In this document: one piece after another, positions 25,953 to 34,068 of the stretch
How positions within the stretch are numbered: the first letter of the stretch is position 1
Layout of the letters: every line of letters starts with the position of its first letter
Source of the DNA: Saprospiraceae bacterium
Lineage (GTDB): Bacteria; Bacteroidota; Bacteroidia; Chitinophagales; Saprospiraceae
Assembly (NCBI GenBank): GCA_020436835.1
Contig: JAGQWZ010000021.1
Span: forward strand, 1-47,681
Direction: 5' to 3'
DNA length: 47,681 nt
The notes under the pieces: generated by a model
The model's database searches: none
Seen by the model: only the letters and a program-made list of their open reading frames with translations
What the model was told of the DNA's origin: nothing
Position numbers and translations under genes: made by a program

Positions 25953-26669
25953 ATGTTAATCAAGCGATTTTCTCCAGTTTTACTTTGGGTGTTCCTCTGT
26001 TTGATCTATGCACCAGTCTTCTCCCAGTCTGAAGGTATAGGAGCCTGGCAGACTACGCAGGATGACGCTAACGTAGTAAGTATTGTTACTGATCAATATT
26101 TTTCAGTCGCATTTTATAAACCTGATATGTTTATTGGCACGTTTGGCGGAGCCTGGAAGGAAGTTGCTCCCGGCAAGATGGAAGTAACGATTGAATTTGA
26201 CACTTTTGACAGTACCAATGTTGGCACAACCTCGGAAATGTCTTTCAGTCTTGAAGGAGATAAGTTGATGATCGAAGACAATGCCTGGACCCGGATTGAT
26301 GATGGGACTCCCGGCGCACTCAATGATGCCTGGTTGATGACCGGCCGAAAAAGGGATGGGGAAGGTGAAATCCAAACGCGGCAGATCGGACCTCGTAAAA
26401 CCATGAAAATTTTGTCGGGCACCCGGTTTCAGTGGATTGCCTACAACACGGAAACAAAACAGTTTTTTGGAACCGGAGGTGGTACTTATACTTCTGTTGA
26501 CGGAAAATACACGGAGAATATCGAATTTTTCTCGCGCGATAATAAGAGGGTCGGTGCCTCACTACCGTTCAACTATGATCTGGTAGAGAAGGCCTGGCAT
26601 CATTCAGGCAAAAGTAGTAAAGGGGATCCCATGTATGAGGTTTGGAGCCGTCGATCCACCCTGGAATAG
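25953..26669 (+). CDS. Secreted protein of two related lipocalin-like halves, function unknown
   Basis: This is a 238-residue exported protein with a signal peptide (VFLCLIYAPVFS-QS). The mature part seems to be an internal duplication. Half 1 (about 30-140) has YFSVAFYKPDMFIGTFGG, a GKMEVTIEFDTFD strand and VGTTSEMSFSL. Half 2 (about 145-235) has FQWIAYNTETKQFFGTGGG, DGKYTENIEFFSRD and VGASLPFNY at matching spacing. Both end in a Trp-rich WxxxGR or WSRR strand. The strand-rich order is that of small lipocalin-like barrels in Bacteroidota secreted proteins; I do not assign a function. It converges with the DUF2254 gene, with 28 bp between stops. Confidence 0.65.
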   Translation: MLIKRFSPVLLWVFLCLIYAPVFSQSEGIGAWQTTQDDANVVSIVTDQYFSVAFYKPDMFIGTFGGAWKEVAPGKMEVTIEFDTFDSTNVGTTSEMSFSLEGDKLMIEDNAWTRIDDGTPGALNDAWLMTGRKRDGEGEIQTRQIGPRKTMKILSGTRFQWIAYNTETKQFFGTGGGTYTSVDGKYTENIEFFSRDNKRVGASLPFNYDLVEKAWHHSGKSSKGDPMYEVWSRRSTLE

Positions 26670-26697
26670 TGTTCCCAGCCTTCTTTACCCGGAAAAG

Positions 26698-27999
26698 TCA
26701 GGAAATAAAGTCGCTTCGTCTCTGAAGGTCCTCCAAATCATTTTTTTCCTCGAATGATTTTTCCGCCAGATTTAATATCATCTGGGCGTGTTTGGTTACT
26801 GCCTCCTTACGGTCATCATGACAGAATTGATAGATCGTACGAAGTGATTCCATCATGCGAATAGCTACCGAAGGATTTCCCCGCGAAAATTGGCGAATCT
26901 GGTTAAACGCAGCATCCAACATTCCTTCAAAAGTAAGTACATCGGCAATTACCCTTACCGCACCCTCCTCATCAGCAAGATACGGTGCGGGAAATTCCTT
27001 TTTAACCAGCGACGACATAATGGACGAAAGGTGATTAATACAAGAAATAGCGGTATACGGATCATTAATGCCTGGTGATAAGGCTCTTGACGCAATTTCC
27101 ACCAATTGATGGATCGAATGTTCTAGATCCTGCTCCTTCGAACGGGTTTTACCAAAAATGAATTGACGCTGGTAAGCTTCCAAATCTTCATCAGTGGTTT
27201 CTTCGTGGCTGTATACCATGCCTAGCTTTTGATCCTTGACGACAAAATCACCAGGACGAAAATATATCTCAATCAGCATATCTTTTTCCTTTGCAATCTC
27301 CAGCAGACTCTGCCGGTCTAGGTACCGGAGGTAGCCATACTTCTCTGCACTGATTTCCTTCTGATAGGCAAAGGTTTCCTTCAAAGATTTGGGAGACACG
27401 TCTCTGGCATTTTCCAGGTTGCTGTTTACATCTCCCGAAAAAAGTGAATCAAGATTTTTTGACATGTCACTCGAAATGTCCGATATGATATTATCCGCCT
27501 GAATATTCATCGTGATGTGATGAAAGAAGATTACCAACAAAATAATATTTACAATAGTGGCAATTAATGCGAAAAGGATGGAAAAGGAAGGTATGAAGCT
27601 AAATTGATCATTTTCCTTTATCGTGTTGAGCACAATCAAACAATAGACGTAGGTTGCAGCATAAGAACCCAGCACAATTTGGTTTAATTGATCATACATA
27701 AAATTGCGGATCAAACGGGGTCCAAATTGAGATGAAGCCAATGTCAAGGCGACGAGGGTAATCGAAAAAACAGTACCGGCAACTCCGATCATTGCTCCGG
27801 AGATGGTAGATAAAATTTGGTGGGCTGCACTGGCGCTCCCAGGAAAAATAAGTTGCGTAATTCCTTCCGGTCTGTATTCTATCAGATTATCTAAATACAA
27901 AAGAGAGAGCGAAAGGATTATAGCAATACTGATAAGCAATACCGGTATAAACCAGAAGGTGGCTTTTAATTCTCTCCAGAAGAATAGTAGTTTTTTCAT
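26698..27999 (-). CDS. DUF2254 integral membrane protein
   Basis: This is a 433-residue protein with four hydrophobic helices in the first 180 residues and a soluble C-terminal half. The family hallmark SSQFGPRLIRNFMYDQLNQIVLGSYAATYVYCL lies around residues 88-120, and FRPGDFVVKDQ appears in the soluble part, followed by RALSPGINDPYTAISCI. These match DUF2254 throughout. The function of the family is unknown; members are inner-membrane proteins in many phyla. The last 100 residues are helical and charged. A GGCTTA-ATA-TAAGCC dyad lies about 30 bp upstream of the start (28027-28041). The gene converges with the secreted protein gene before it. Confidence 0.9.
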   Translation of the reverse strand: MKKLLFFWRELKATFWFIPVLLISIAIILSLSLLYLDNLIEYRPEGITQLIFPGSASAAHQILSTISGAMIGVAGTVFSITLVALTLASSQFGPRLIRNFMYDQLNQIVLGSYAATYVYCLIVLNTIKENDQFSFIPSFSILFALIATIVNIILLVIFFHHITMNIQADNIISDISSDMSKNLDSLFSGDVNSNLENARDVSPKSLKETFAYQKEISAEKYGYLRYLDRQSLLEIAKEKDMLIEIYFRPGDFVVKDQKLGMVYSHEETTDEDLEAYQRQFIFGKTRSKEQDLEHSIHQLVEIASRALSPGINDPYTAISCINHLSSIMSSLVKKEFPAPYLADEEGAVRVIADVLTFEGMLDAAFNQIRQFSRGNPSVAIRMMESLRTIYQFCHDDRKEAVTKHAQMILNLAEKSFEEKNDLEDLQRRSDFIS

Positions 28000-28162
28000 G
28001 TAGCGATTTTAAGACCTTTCATCTCAGGCTTAATATAAGCCAATATTTGAAATGTCAATTTCTGATGCCTCACCCATTAAGTTAAGCGTTAAAAAGTCAA
28101 TTCACTACCTCTAACTCCTCCCAAGGATAAATGTTTGAGCCAACACTGAAATGAAATAACTA
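28000..28162. other. Upstream region of the DUF2254 gene
   Basis: This is the first part of a 448-bp gene-free gap. Apart from the GGCTTA-ATA-TAAGCC dyad at 28027-28041 nothing stands out. The MITE-like element follows at 28163, and the terminator of the oxidoreductase gene at 28361-28391 closes the gap. Confidence 0.5.
28027..28041 (-). promoter_or_regulatory. Dyad upstream of the DUF2254 gene
   Basis: GGCTTA and TAAGCC are perfect complements 3 bases apart, 28 bp before the start codon at 27999. It could be an operator or a leader hairpin. Confidence 0.3.
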
Positions 28163-28323
28163 GTGGACTGTAACATTCAAATTGAGTGCATAAATTGACT
28201 TCTTTTGCACCAGTTCTTCATCATCAACAGCCTTACGTAGCTTAGGCTACGTGCGGTATTGCTTCTTCGATCTGATACAAAATAACTCCAATTTATACTA
28301 CTCATTCAAATATTACAGTCCAC
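28163..28323. mobile_element. 161-bp fully palindromic MITE-like element
   Basis: The whole element is one imperfect inverted repeat. The outer ends begin GTGGACTGTAA and end TTACAGTCCAC. The arms continue through ATAAATTG...CAATTTAT and CAG...CTG blocks to a perfect inner stem ACGTAGC/GCTACGT with the 4-base loop TTAG (28242-28245). The loop is exactly central. No frame is coded. A copy of the end sits at 23110-23132, so the ends are mobile or repeated. The transposase that would move it is not in the window, and no target-site duplication is clear. Confidence 0.65.
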
Positions 28324-28360
28324 ATGGAAATTGAATAATGCCTCTTCTGCGGGATGTCTC

Positions 28361-28391
28361 AAAAAAAAAATGGGCTGTCGGAACAGCCCAT
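28361..28391 (-). terminator. Rho-independent terminator of the Tat oxidoreductase gene
   Basis: ATGGGCTGT (28370-28378) and ACAGCCCAT (28383-28391) form a perfect 9-bp stem with a 4-base loop. On the minus strand it is followed by a run of ten T. Confidence 0.9.
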
Positions 28392-28447
28392 GATCTTAAA
28401 AGTGATTACGTTGAAAAAACCTTTTACCTAATAATCAGGAGAAAGGG

Positions 28448-29683
28448 TTACTTCATGGAATAAGCCATCTTCAAATCCATTCTTTCCTCTTTTTGCATCG
28501 CTTCATTGGCTTTTGCCACACAGATCGCAGAGTTTTTACCATTTTCATAATTAGAGAGCGGGCTCTTATCTTCCCGGATACAATCAGCAAAACCAGCCAA
28601 TGCCTTTCCAGTGGGTTCGGCATCATCTTCCGGACGGTCACCGGCAGCAATGGGTATCGGTTTTCCCGGGTCCATGGTTTTCAGGGTCGCACCTGATACA
28701 CCATCGACTTCGTCAGGTTTTTGCATACCGCTCAGCCAGGAAGGTTCGACATACAGAAATGCCTTGTGTCCTTGTTCGCCTGTCACCTGAACAGTGGCAT
28801 TTTTTCCATAAAACAACATTTGATATCCCATATGGGCATTGGTAGTCAGACAGGTATAGGATGCCTGGACGCCATTTCCGTATTTGAAAACACTGTGTAC
28901 ATGGTCATAGGTCTCCCGTCCGTCTTTCCAGTAATCGATGCCACCATACCCGGTCACCGAGGTAGGCAGATCTTCCAAAATCCAGTTGACAATATCCAGT
29001 TGGTGAGAAGATAGTTCTGCCATTAGCCCACCGGAAAATTCACGATACATACGCCAGTTTATAATCCGTTCCCACTTTGGATTGTCCACCGGTCGCCGCC
29101 AATCACCATTCCGGTTCCAATAACATTCGATGTGGGACAATTCTCCAAAATCTTCATTCTGGATGATACCCTTAATATTATTGTATAGCGGATTATACCG
29201 GTGTTGATATCCAACCTGGAATTTAAGCCCTGATTTATTCACTATATCACCCAGTTTGAGCGCCTGATCAGTGGTAAAACACATGGTCTTTTCACAATAA
29301 ACATGTTTACCTGCTTCCAGGGCGGCAACGGCTACTTCATAGTGTAATGAGAGTGGCACTGAGACAATAACCGCATCAATATCCTTGTTCTCCAGAAGTT
29401 TCCGATAGTCAGAATATCCTTTGCTACGTGGGGCTGACAGCTCCAATCCTTTTTTCAGGCGCTCCGGAATAATATCACAACCGGCAATGACCGATGCATT
29501 GGGAATATCCTGGAGTAGTTTGATAAGCCAATTTCCCCGGCTGCCGGTGCCAATAACTCCTAAATTTACCTGATCACTGGCATTAGATAGATGACTGAAT
29601 ACCGACCCTACCGGCATGAATCCGGCTAAAGCGGCTTTACTGGTGTTTTCCAGAAATTTCCGTCTTTTCAATAGATTACCCAT
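28448..29683 (-). CDS. Gfo/Idh/MocA family oxidoreductase with Tat-type signal
   Basis: This is a 411-residue NAD(P)-dependent sugar or polyol dehydrogenase-like protein. The N-terminus carries a twin-arginine signal (RRKFLENTSKAALAG, Arg7-Arg8), so it should be exported folded with its cofactor. The Rossmann fold begins at about residue 40 (NLGVIGTGSRGNWLIKLL) and is followed by AGKHVYCEKTMCFTTDQA, with the conserved EK pair. The C-terminal domain includes YNPLYNNIKGII and SSHQLDIVNWIL. Periplasmic members of this family are common in Bacteroidota and often act on unusual glycans. No sugar locus surrounds it. A TAGCTTTG -7-like box lies at 29699-29706, just upstream of the start. Confidence 0.88.
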   Translation of the reverse strand: MGNLLKRRKFLENTSKAALAGFMPVGSVFSHLSNASDQVNLGVIGTGSRGNWLIKLLQDIPNASVIAGCDIIPERLKKGLELSAPRSKGYSDYRKLLENKDIDAVIVSVPLSLHYEVAVAALEAGKHVYCEKTMCFTTDQALKLGDIVNKSGLKFQVGYQHRYNPLYNNIKGIIQNEDFGELSHIECYWNRNGDWRRPVDNPKWERIINWRMYREFSGGLMAELSSHQLDIVNWILEDLPTSVTGYGGIDYWKDGRETYDHVHSVFKYGNGVQASYTCLTTNAHMGYQMLFYGKNATVQVTGEQGHKAFLYVEPSWLSGMQKPDEVDGVSGATLKTMDPGKPIPIAAGDRPEDDAEPTGKALAGFADCIREDKSPLSNYENGKNSAICVAKANEAMQKEERMDLKMAYSMK

Positions 29684-29698
29684 CCTTCCGATTATTTA

Positions 29699-29706
29699 CA
29701 AAGCTA
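29699..29706 (-). promoter_or_regulatory. Possible -7 box of the Tat oxidoreductase gene
   Basis: On the minus strand TAGCTTTG matches TAnnTTTG, 16 bp before the start codon at 29683. No well spaced TTG is present, so the call is tentative. Confidence 0.3.
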
Positions 29707-29785
29707 ATCTTGCAACGTTAACGATGTTCTTACCATTCTATGATGATTCTCCTTAGTCCAGACCATGCTTTTGCTCATCCGGGAT

Positions 29786-30073
29786 CTAATGGATCAACAG
29801 GAAGGTTGAATCTTTTTCCGCTGAGACCTTATGGGTCACATGGGGTGGTATCTCCACGGTGTCCATATTCTCTTCTAACAATACCGCTCTTTGTTCTTCT
29901 TCGTAAAGAGCCTTACCTGATATGAGGATTAGCAAGGCATGTGAAATACTTTGATGTTCTTTCAAAGTTTTTCCCTCTCTAATTTTCATCAGGATAACCG
30001 TGCCCCGGTCCTTTAAGATGGATTTTGACTCAATATCTTTTACGGTATCCCTCATTAGTTTTTTCAAATTCAT
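29786..30073 (-). CDS. Small cupin-like protein
   Basis: This is a 95-residue protein starting at ATG 30073 (MNLKKLMRDTV); the three upstream codons open only on a non-ATG codon. The body is a single small cupin barrel: LKEHQSISHALLILISGKALYEEEQ, then EIPPHVTHKVSAEKDS. The His residues in KEHQSISH and in HVTHKV lie where cupin metal ligands are expected. Many such small cupins bind a metal or a small effector. It has no signal peptide and no operon partner on the minus strand nearer than the Tat oxidoreductase gene about 100 bp downstream. Function unknown. Confidence 0.7.
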   Translation of the reverse strand: MNLKKLMRDTVKDIESKSILKDRGTVILMKIREGKTLKEHQSISHALLILISGKALYEEEQRAVLLEENMDTVEIPPHVTHKVSAEKDSTFLLIH

Positions 30074-30232
30074 TATTAGCAATCTTTATTGGTAAAAAAG
30101 CGAGATAATCAGGTACAAAATTAAACTGAATTATTCGAGAGAATCACTATTTGTCGTCTTTCCCACCATTTCCCCATCGAACAGTTTTATGCTAAATCGG
30201 GTTTTTATGACGAACCTTACAACAATTTCGAA

Positions 30233-30916
30233 ATGAAAACATCACTTCGGTATTTTAAGACAATTCCATTTATCGCGTTGATCATTTTCTCAACAATCCT
30301 GCCCTCCTGCAATTCATCTCGCCGTACACAGGGTACGATCATCGGCGCGGCCGTAGGCGCGGCTACCGGTGCCGTTGCAGCAAAGAAAAATCGTGCTGCC
30401 GCCATCCTGCTGGGAGCCAGTATAGGAGGTGTTGCAGGCAATCTCATCGGGCAGTATATGGACAAACAAGCAGAGGAAATTCGTCGTGACCTCGAAGGTG
30501 CAAAGGTGGAACGAATCGGAGAAGGCATCGTCGTCACGTTTGATTCCGGATTATTGTTCGATTTTGACTCTGATGCACTACGGCAGAGCACGCGGGAAAA
30601 CCTGGCACAACTCGCAACCACCTTGAAAAAATACGATGATACCGAAGTCATTATCTTCGGACATACTGATAGTATAGGTGACACGGCATATAATCGCAAC
30701 CTGTCCGAAAGAAGGGCCGATTCCGTCGAGAACTATCTGACCGGTCTCCACATTGATTCGCAACGGCTGGAACCGCAGGGAATGGGGGAATCCGATCCCT
30801 TAGCTTCAAATGACACGGAAGAAGGCCGGCAATTAAACAGGCGGGTGGAGGTCACAATCATGGCTAATAAAAAGCTAATCCGCGATGCTAAAAAAGGTGA
30901 TATTCCACAGGTATAA
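30233..30916 (+). CDS. OmpA-family lipoprotein with glycine-zipper (YiaD-like)
   Basis: This is a 227-residue outer-membrane lipoprotein with lipobox LPSC (Cys26). Residues about 35-80 form a glycine zipper (GTIIGAAVGAATGAVAAKKN and LLGASIGGVAGNLIGQYM) that could insert in or pack against a membrane. Residues about 100-215 form the OmpA/Pal domain. It has FDFDSDALRQSTRENL, then FGHTDSIGDTAYNRNLSERRADSV with the Asp and Arg that bind diaminopimelate both kept, then NRRVEVTI. It should tether the outer membrane to peptidoglycan. It sits 36 bp ahead of a barrel protein gene on the same strand. Confidence 0.93.
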   Translation: MKTSLRYFKTIPFIALIIFSTILPSCNSSRRTQGTIIGAAVGAATGAVAAKKNRAAAILLGASIGGVAGNLIGQYMDKQAEEIRRDLEGAKVERIGEGIVVTFDSGLLFDFDSDALRQSTRENLAQLATTLKKYDDTEVIIFGHTDSIGDTAYNRNLSERRADSVENYLTGLHIDSQRLEPQGMGESDPLASNDTEEGRQLNRRVEVTIMANKKLIRDAKKGDIPQV

Positions 30917-30952
30917 TCACCGCTTCCTTTTAATTAAAAAAAATCAAATAAA

Positions 30953-31525
30953 ATGAAAAAGATCCTTTTTCTCAGTATGATTTTTGCTCTGATTCATTCA
31001 GTGAGTTTTGCTCAATTGGAAAATCGCTTTTCAATCGGTCCCAGGCTAGGCATTAATTTCTCTAACATAAATTCATCCTCAACCAAGAATTTGACTGGTG
31101 TAGCAGGTGGAATAACCTCGACCTACAGTATTAATGAAAAATCAGGAATTACATTGGATGTTTTATATTCTGCCGAAGGACATAAGAACGGAAATCTGGA
31201 AGTAGAGAGAAATTATCTGAAAATACCAGTCATCTATAATACGTTCTTTGGTAGACTGGGAGAGGCCTTCCGTCCCAAAATATATTTGGGATTTGCGCCT
31301 GGATTTTTACTGGATGCTCAGGTAAACGATGTTGAAACCACAGATGATCATAAATCAACCACTCTTGACCTTGTCGGTGGACTGGGCTTTAACCAAAGAA
31401 TCAGTAATCGAATCTGGTTAAATGCGGACTTGCGGGCTCTTTGGGGAATTACTCCAATTCAGGAGTCCGGTGATTTTAAAAATCGAACCATCCAGGCCAC
31501 CCTGGGAATTGCTTACGGAATCTAA
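30953..31525 (+). CDS. Outer-membrane beta-barrel protein
   Basis: This is a 190-residue protein with a signal peptide (MKKILFLSMIFALIHSVSFAQ). The mature part alternates hydrophobic and polar residues (RFSIGPRLGINFSNI, GVAGGITSTYSI, SGITLDVLYSAEG, IYLGFAPGFLLDA, TTLDLVGGLGFNQRI), the pattern of a small eight-stranded barrel of the porin/OmpX-like kind, and ends in TLGIAYGI. It probably forms a unit with the upstream OmpA lipoprotein gene. Its stop lies 4 bp from the stop of the convergent carboxypeptidase gene. Confidence 0.85.
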   Translation: MKKILFLSMIFALIHSVSFAQLENRFSIGPRLGINFSNINSSSTKNLTGVAGGITSTYSINEKSGITLDVLYSAEGHKNGNLEVERNYLKIPVIYNTFFGRLGEAFRPKIYLGFAPGFLLDAQVNDVETTDDHKSTTLDLVGGLGFNQRISNRIWLNADLRALWGITPIQESGDFKNRTIQATLGIAYGI

Positions 31526-31529
31526 AATC

Positions 31530-33893
31530 CTAGCGATTGATTACAAGCTTCTTAACGGCAGTACGATTTCCCTGCTGGTCCAAAAGGCGGTAAAAGTATA
31601 GTCCGGGACTCCAGGAGGAAATATCTACGGACGTTCTATCAGAGACAGGATTACGGTAAATAGTCTGACCCAAATTATTGATGATCTCAATCTGATTTAG
31701 GCCTTCTTGTATATCCTGATCCATAGATTCGAACTGCACTGAATAGTTTGCCGGATTAGGATAAAGGATACTTTCAAACGATTTTTGAAGTTCGTTGCTT
31801 GAAGTTATATCACCCTGATTATATTCCAAAATTCGAATATCATCGAGGTAGATTCCATCACGGGTATCGTCTTTGGTGGACTGCATTAAAAACCGGATGG
31901 TCACTTCTTCTCCTACGTATTCTGACAAATCAATCCGCTCGATAATCCACTTTAACTGGCGACCGGTATAAATGGGCAGATCTTTATTTATATTTAATCG
32001 ACCTGCCACTGAATATCTGCCACAAAGAGGAGAAAAATTATTTCCGTCAGTAGATATTTCAACCAACATGAAATCAAACTGATTTTGAATATCCCAAAAG
32101 GCCCGGAAAGAAAGTACTGCAGAATCACCGTTGGATATAAAGACCGGATTTTTCAGTGTGAGGTAATTCTTGGTATAGGGAATGGTATTGCCATTTGGGC
32201 TATCGGTCAAACTGGTTGGTTCGGAAATAAATTCCTTATCGGTCTCATCCCATTGAGAAACGATGGTATTAGTGATCCAATCTGAATTATTCCCGGGATT
32301 ATTGAGAAGGAATCTGGAATTCCGGTAATATTTTATGATGGTATCCGTATGACTGAAAGATCCGTTGTCAATCGTATAACTTATCTTAATTCTTTCTCCG
32401 TCCTGAATACCCGGTGAAAGTGTGTAACGCAGATTATCTTTTTGATTCCGAAACAGGTCCAGAATATACAACTTGGAAGGACTTTCGAATTCAATGTTAG
32501 GGGTTACCGGTTTAAATTTTACTGCAAAAGCTACATCTTCAAATCCCAATTTAGTGATGGAAAAAGGCAATTGTCCCTGCACCTCTGTCAGGTAGCTCTC
32601 TGACTCATCAAAGATCATGGCAGAATTTAATAGAAAAAAAGCGGCAGAAAGATTTTGGTTAAGTGAAAGCTGGCACAAATATTCTACATCGCCTTCGTCA
32701 GGCCAGAAGCTATGTTCTTCGGTTCCGATCTCCGGAGTCATTGAAAAGATACTTTGCTTTTCTTCACTGCCATACATCCAGTCGTCGGCATCACCATTTG
32801 TTGGGTAGGCGATGGTCTCCAAACCTGTACCGTATACATACCGGCTTTCCCTGGTCAGGAGATTTCCCAGTGACTGGAAGATCTCTTCATCCTCAGCCGG
32901 TTGAGGGGTATAGCCAAAGGGATACACCAAAAAACCACCCCAGGCGTGATAATTGAGCGCCAATTTAAAATTATGATTCAGGACAAAAGAACGCACCGCC
33001 TGTGTTTCGGGCTCTGAAAATGGTGAAGGTCCCCGGTATACCTCAGACTGAGAAGCTCCCGATGATCCCGCATTATCATAGCCCCACTGATGACCATAGT
33101 TGCGATTCAGGTCGACTCCGAATGTGCCATCGCCGTTGTCACTTCGATTTTTTCTCCACAAGCCACCGCCCTCCGGTCTGATGGTTTCATTATATACATA
33201 TCCATCCGGATTTACACAGGGTATAAAGTATAATTCGACATTGTCCAACAAATATTTGATCTCTGAATCGGTAGAATATCGCTCCAGGATATACCACATG
33301 AAATAAATCAATTGAGTCATGCTGACCGGTTCACGTGCATGATGCAGCGCCGTAAACAACATTTGCGGCTCTTCGTCTTCCAATTCACCGGGATTATCAG
33401 AGATTTTCAACCATTCGATCGGGCGGCCTTCTTCCGTCTGGAAGTCTCCTATAGGCTGTCGTTTCGAAATCAAATGGGGGAAAAGGCTGGTCATCTTATC
33501 CAATTCTGCCAGCATCTGGTCATAGGTATAATGGCCTTTATAAGTGCCGGGAGTAAAGTTTTGTGGTGTAGAATAATCGAGTTGGTCCAGCGCATCTATA
33601 CAGGCCTGAATGCTGCGCATACTCCTGGTGCGGTTTTTACTGTAAGCCAGTTCCGCATCTTGTTCCATAATTTTCAGGTCAAAACCTGCCTCACGAGCCA
33701 GCTCCAGTTCATACCGGGAAAAGTCACCTTCGATATAAGAGCCTCCATCGTGCACATGATCTACAGCCACGCCTAATTTTCCCAGATCTTCCTTTTTTGC
33801 GTAGACCTTTGCCTTGCTATAATTCTGGGAAAAACCAGCTCCGAGACAGAAAAAAGTGAGTAGGAAAACAAGGTACGGTTTTCGAAAATTCAT
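31530..33893 (-). CDS. M14 zinc carboxypeptidase with T9SS C-terminal sorting domain
   Basis: This is an exported metallopeptidase of 787 residues from ATG 33893 (MNFRKPYLVFLLTFF). An ATG five codons upstream (33908) is also possible, but the promoter at 33920-33927 favours the later start. The catalytic domain (about 120-425) has zinc ligands in HHAREP and NYHAWGG, substrate residues in DLNRNYGHQWG, and the acid in MTPEIGTEE. It should remove C-terminal residues from peptides. Residues about 590-690 form a jelly-roll-like domain. The last 75 residues are a type A T9SS domain (LYPNPANYSVQF ... LVINR) directing export to the cell surface or medium. Confidence 0.93.
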   Translation of the reverse strand: MNFRKPYLVFLLTFFCLGAGFSQNYSKAKVYAKKEDLGKLGVAVDHVHDGGSYIEGDFSRYELELAREAGFDLKIMEQDAELAYSKNRTRSMRSIQACIDALDQLDYSTPQNFTPGTYKGHYTYDQMLAELDKMTSLFPHLISKRQPIGDFQTEEGRPIEWLKISDNPGELEDEEPQMLFTALHHAREPVSMTQLIYFMWYILERYSTDSEIKYLLDNVELYFIPCVNPDGYVYNETIRPEGGGLWRKNRSDNGDGTFGVDLNRNYGHQWGYDNAGSSGASQSEVYRGPSPFSEPETQAVRSFVLNHNFKLALNYHAWGGFLVYPFGYTPQPAEDEEIFQSLGNLLTRESRYVYGTGLETIAYPTNGDADDWMYGSEEKQSIFSMTPEIGTEEHSFWPDEGDVEYLCQLSLNQNLSAAFFLLNSAMIFDESESYLTEVQGQLPFSITKLGFEDVAFAVKFKPVTPNIEFESPSKLYILDLFRNQKDNLRYTLSPGIQDGERIKISYTIDNGSFSHTDTIIKYYRNSRFLLNNPGNNSDWITNTIVSQWDETDKEFISEPTSLTDSPNGNTIPYTKNYLTLKNPVFISNGDSAVLSFRAFWDIQNQFDFMLVEISTDGNNFSPLCGRYSVAGRLNINKDLPIYTGRQLKWIIERIDLSEYVGEEVTIRFLMQSTKDDTRDGIYLDDIRILEYNQGDITSSNELQKSFESILYPNPANYSVQFESMDQDIQEGLNQIEIINNLGQTIYRNPVSDRTSVDISSWSPGLYFYRLLDQQGNRTAVKKLVINR

Positions 33894-33919
33894 ATTCAAT
33901 GGGATCATAAGAGAGGCGG

Positions 33920-33954
33920 CAAATATAACAGTTTATCCATACCAGACCGTCCAA
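33920..33954 (-). promoter_or_regulatory. Likely promoter of the M14 carboxypeptidase gene
   Basis: On the minus strand TTG (33954-33952) is followed after 24 bases, slightly longer than usual, by TATATTTG (33927-33920). The transcript would start near 33913, so the ATG at 33893 gives a normal leader. Confidence 0.45.
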
Positions 33955-34068
33955 TGGCCGGCTAAGTTATCAACAACAAAAATATTAAAATTATTTATAA
34001 TATGATAAGAATTGAGGCCCAGAGGTTAGATGAGGATCCGGGTTCTCAAAATGTGTAACTCCCTCTCA

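Noticed and set aside
28163-28323. A full insertion sequence at the palindromic element
   Set aside because: There is no room for or trace of a transposase; only the palindrome is present.
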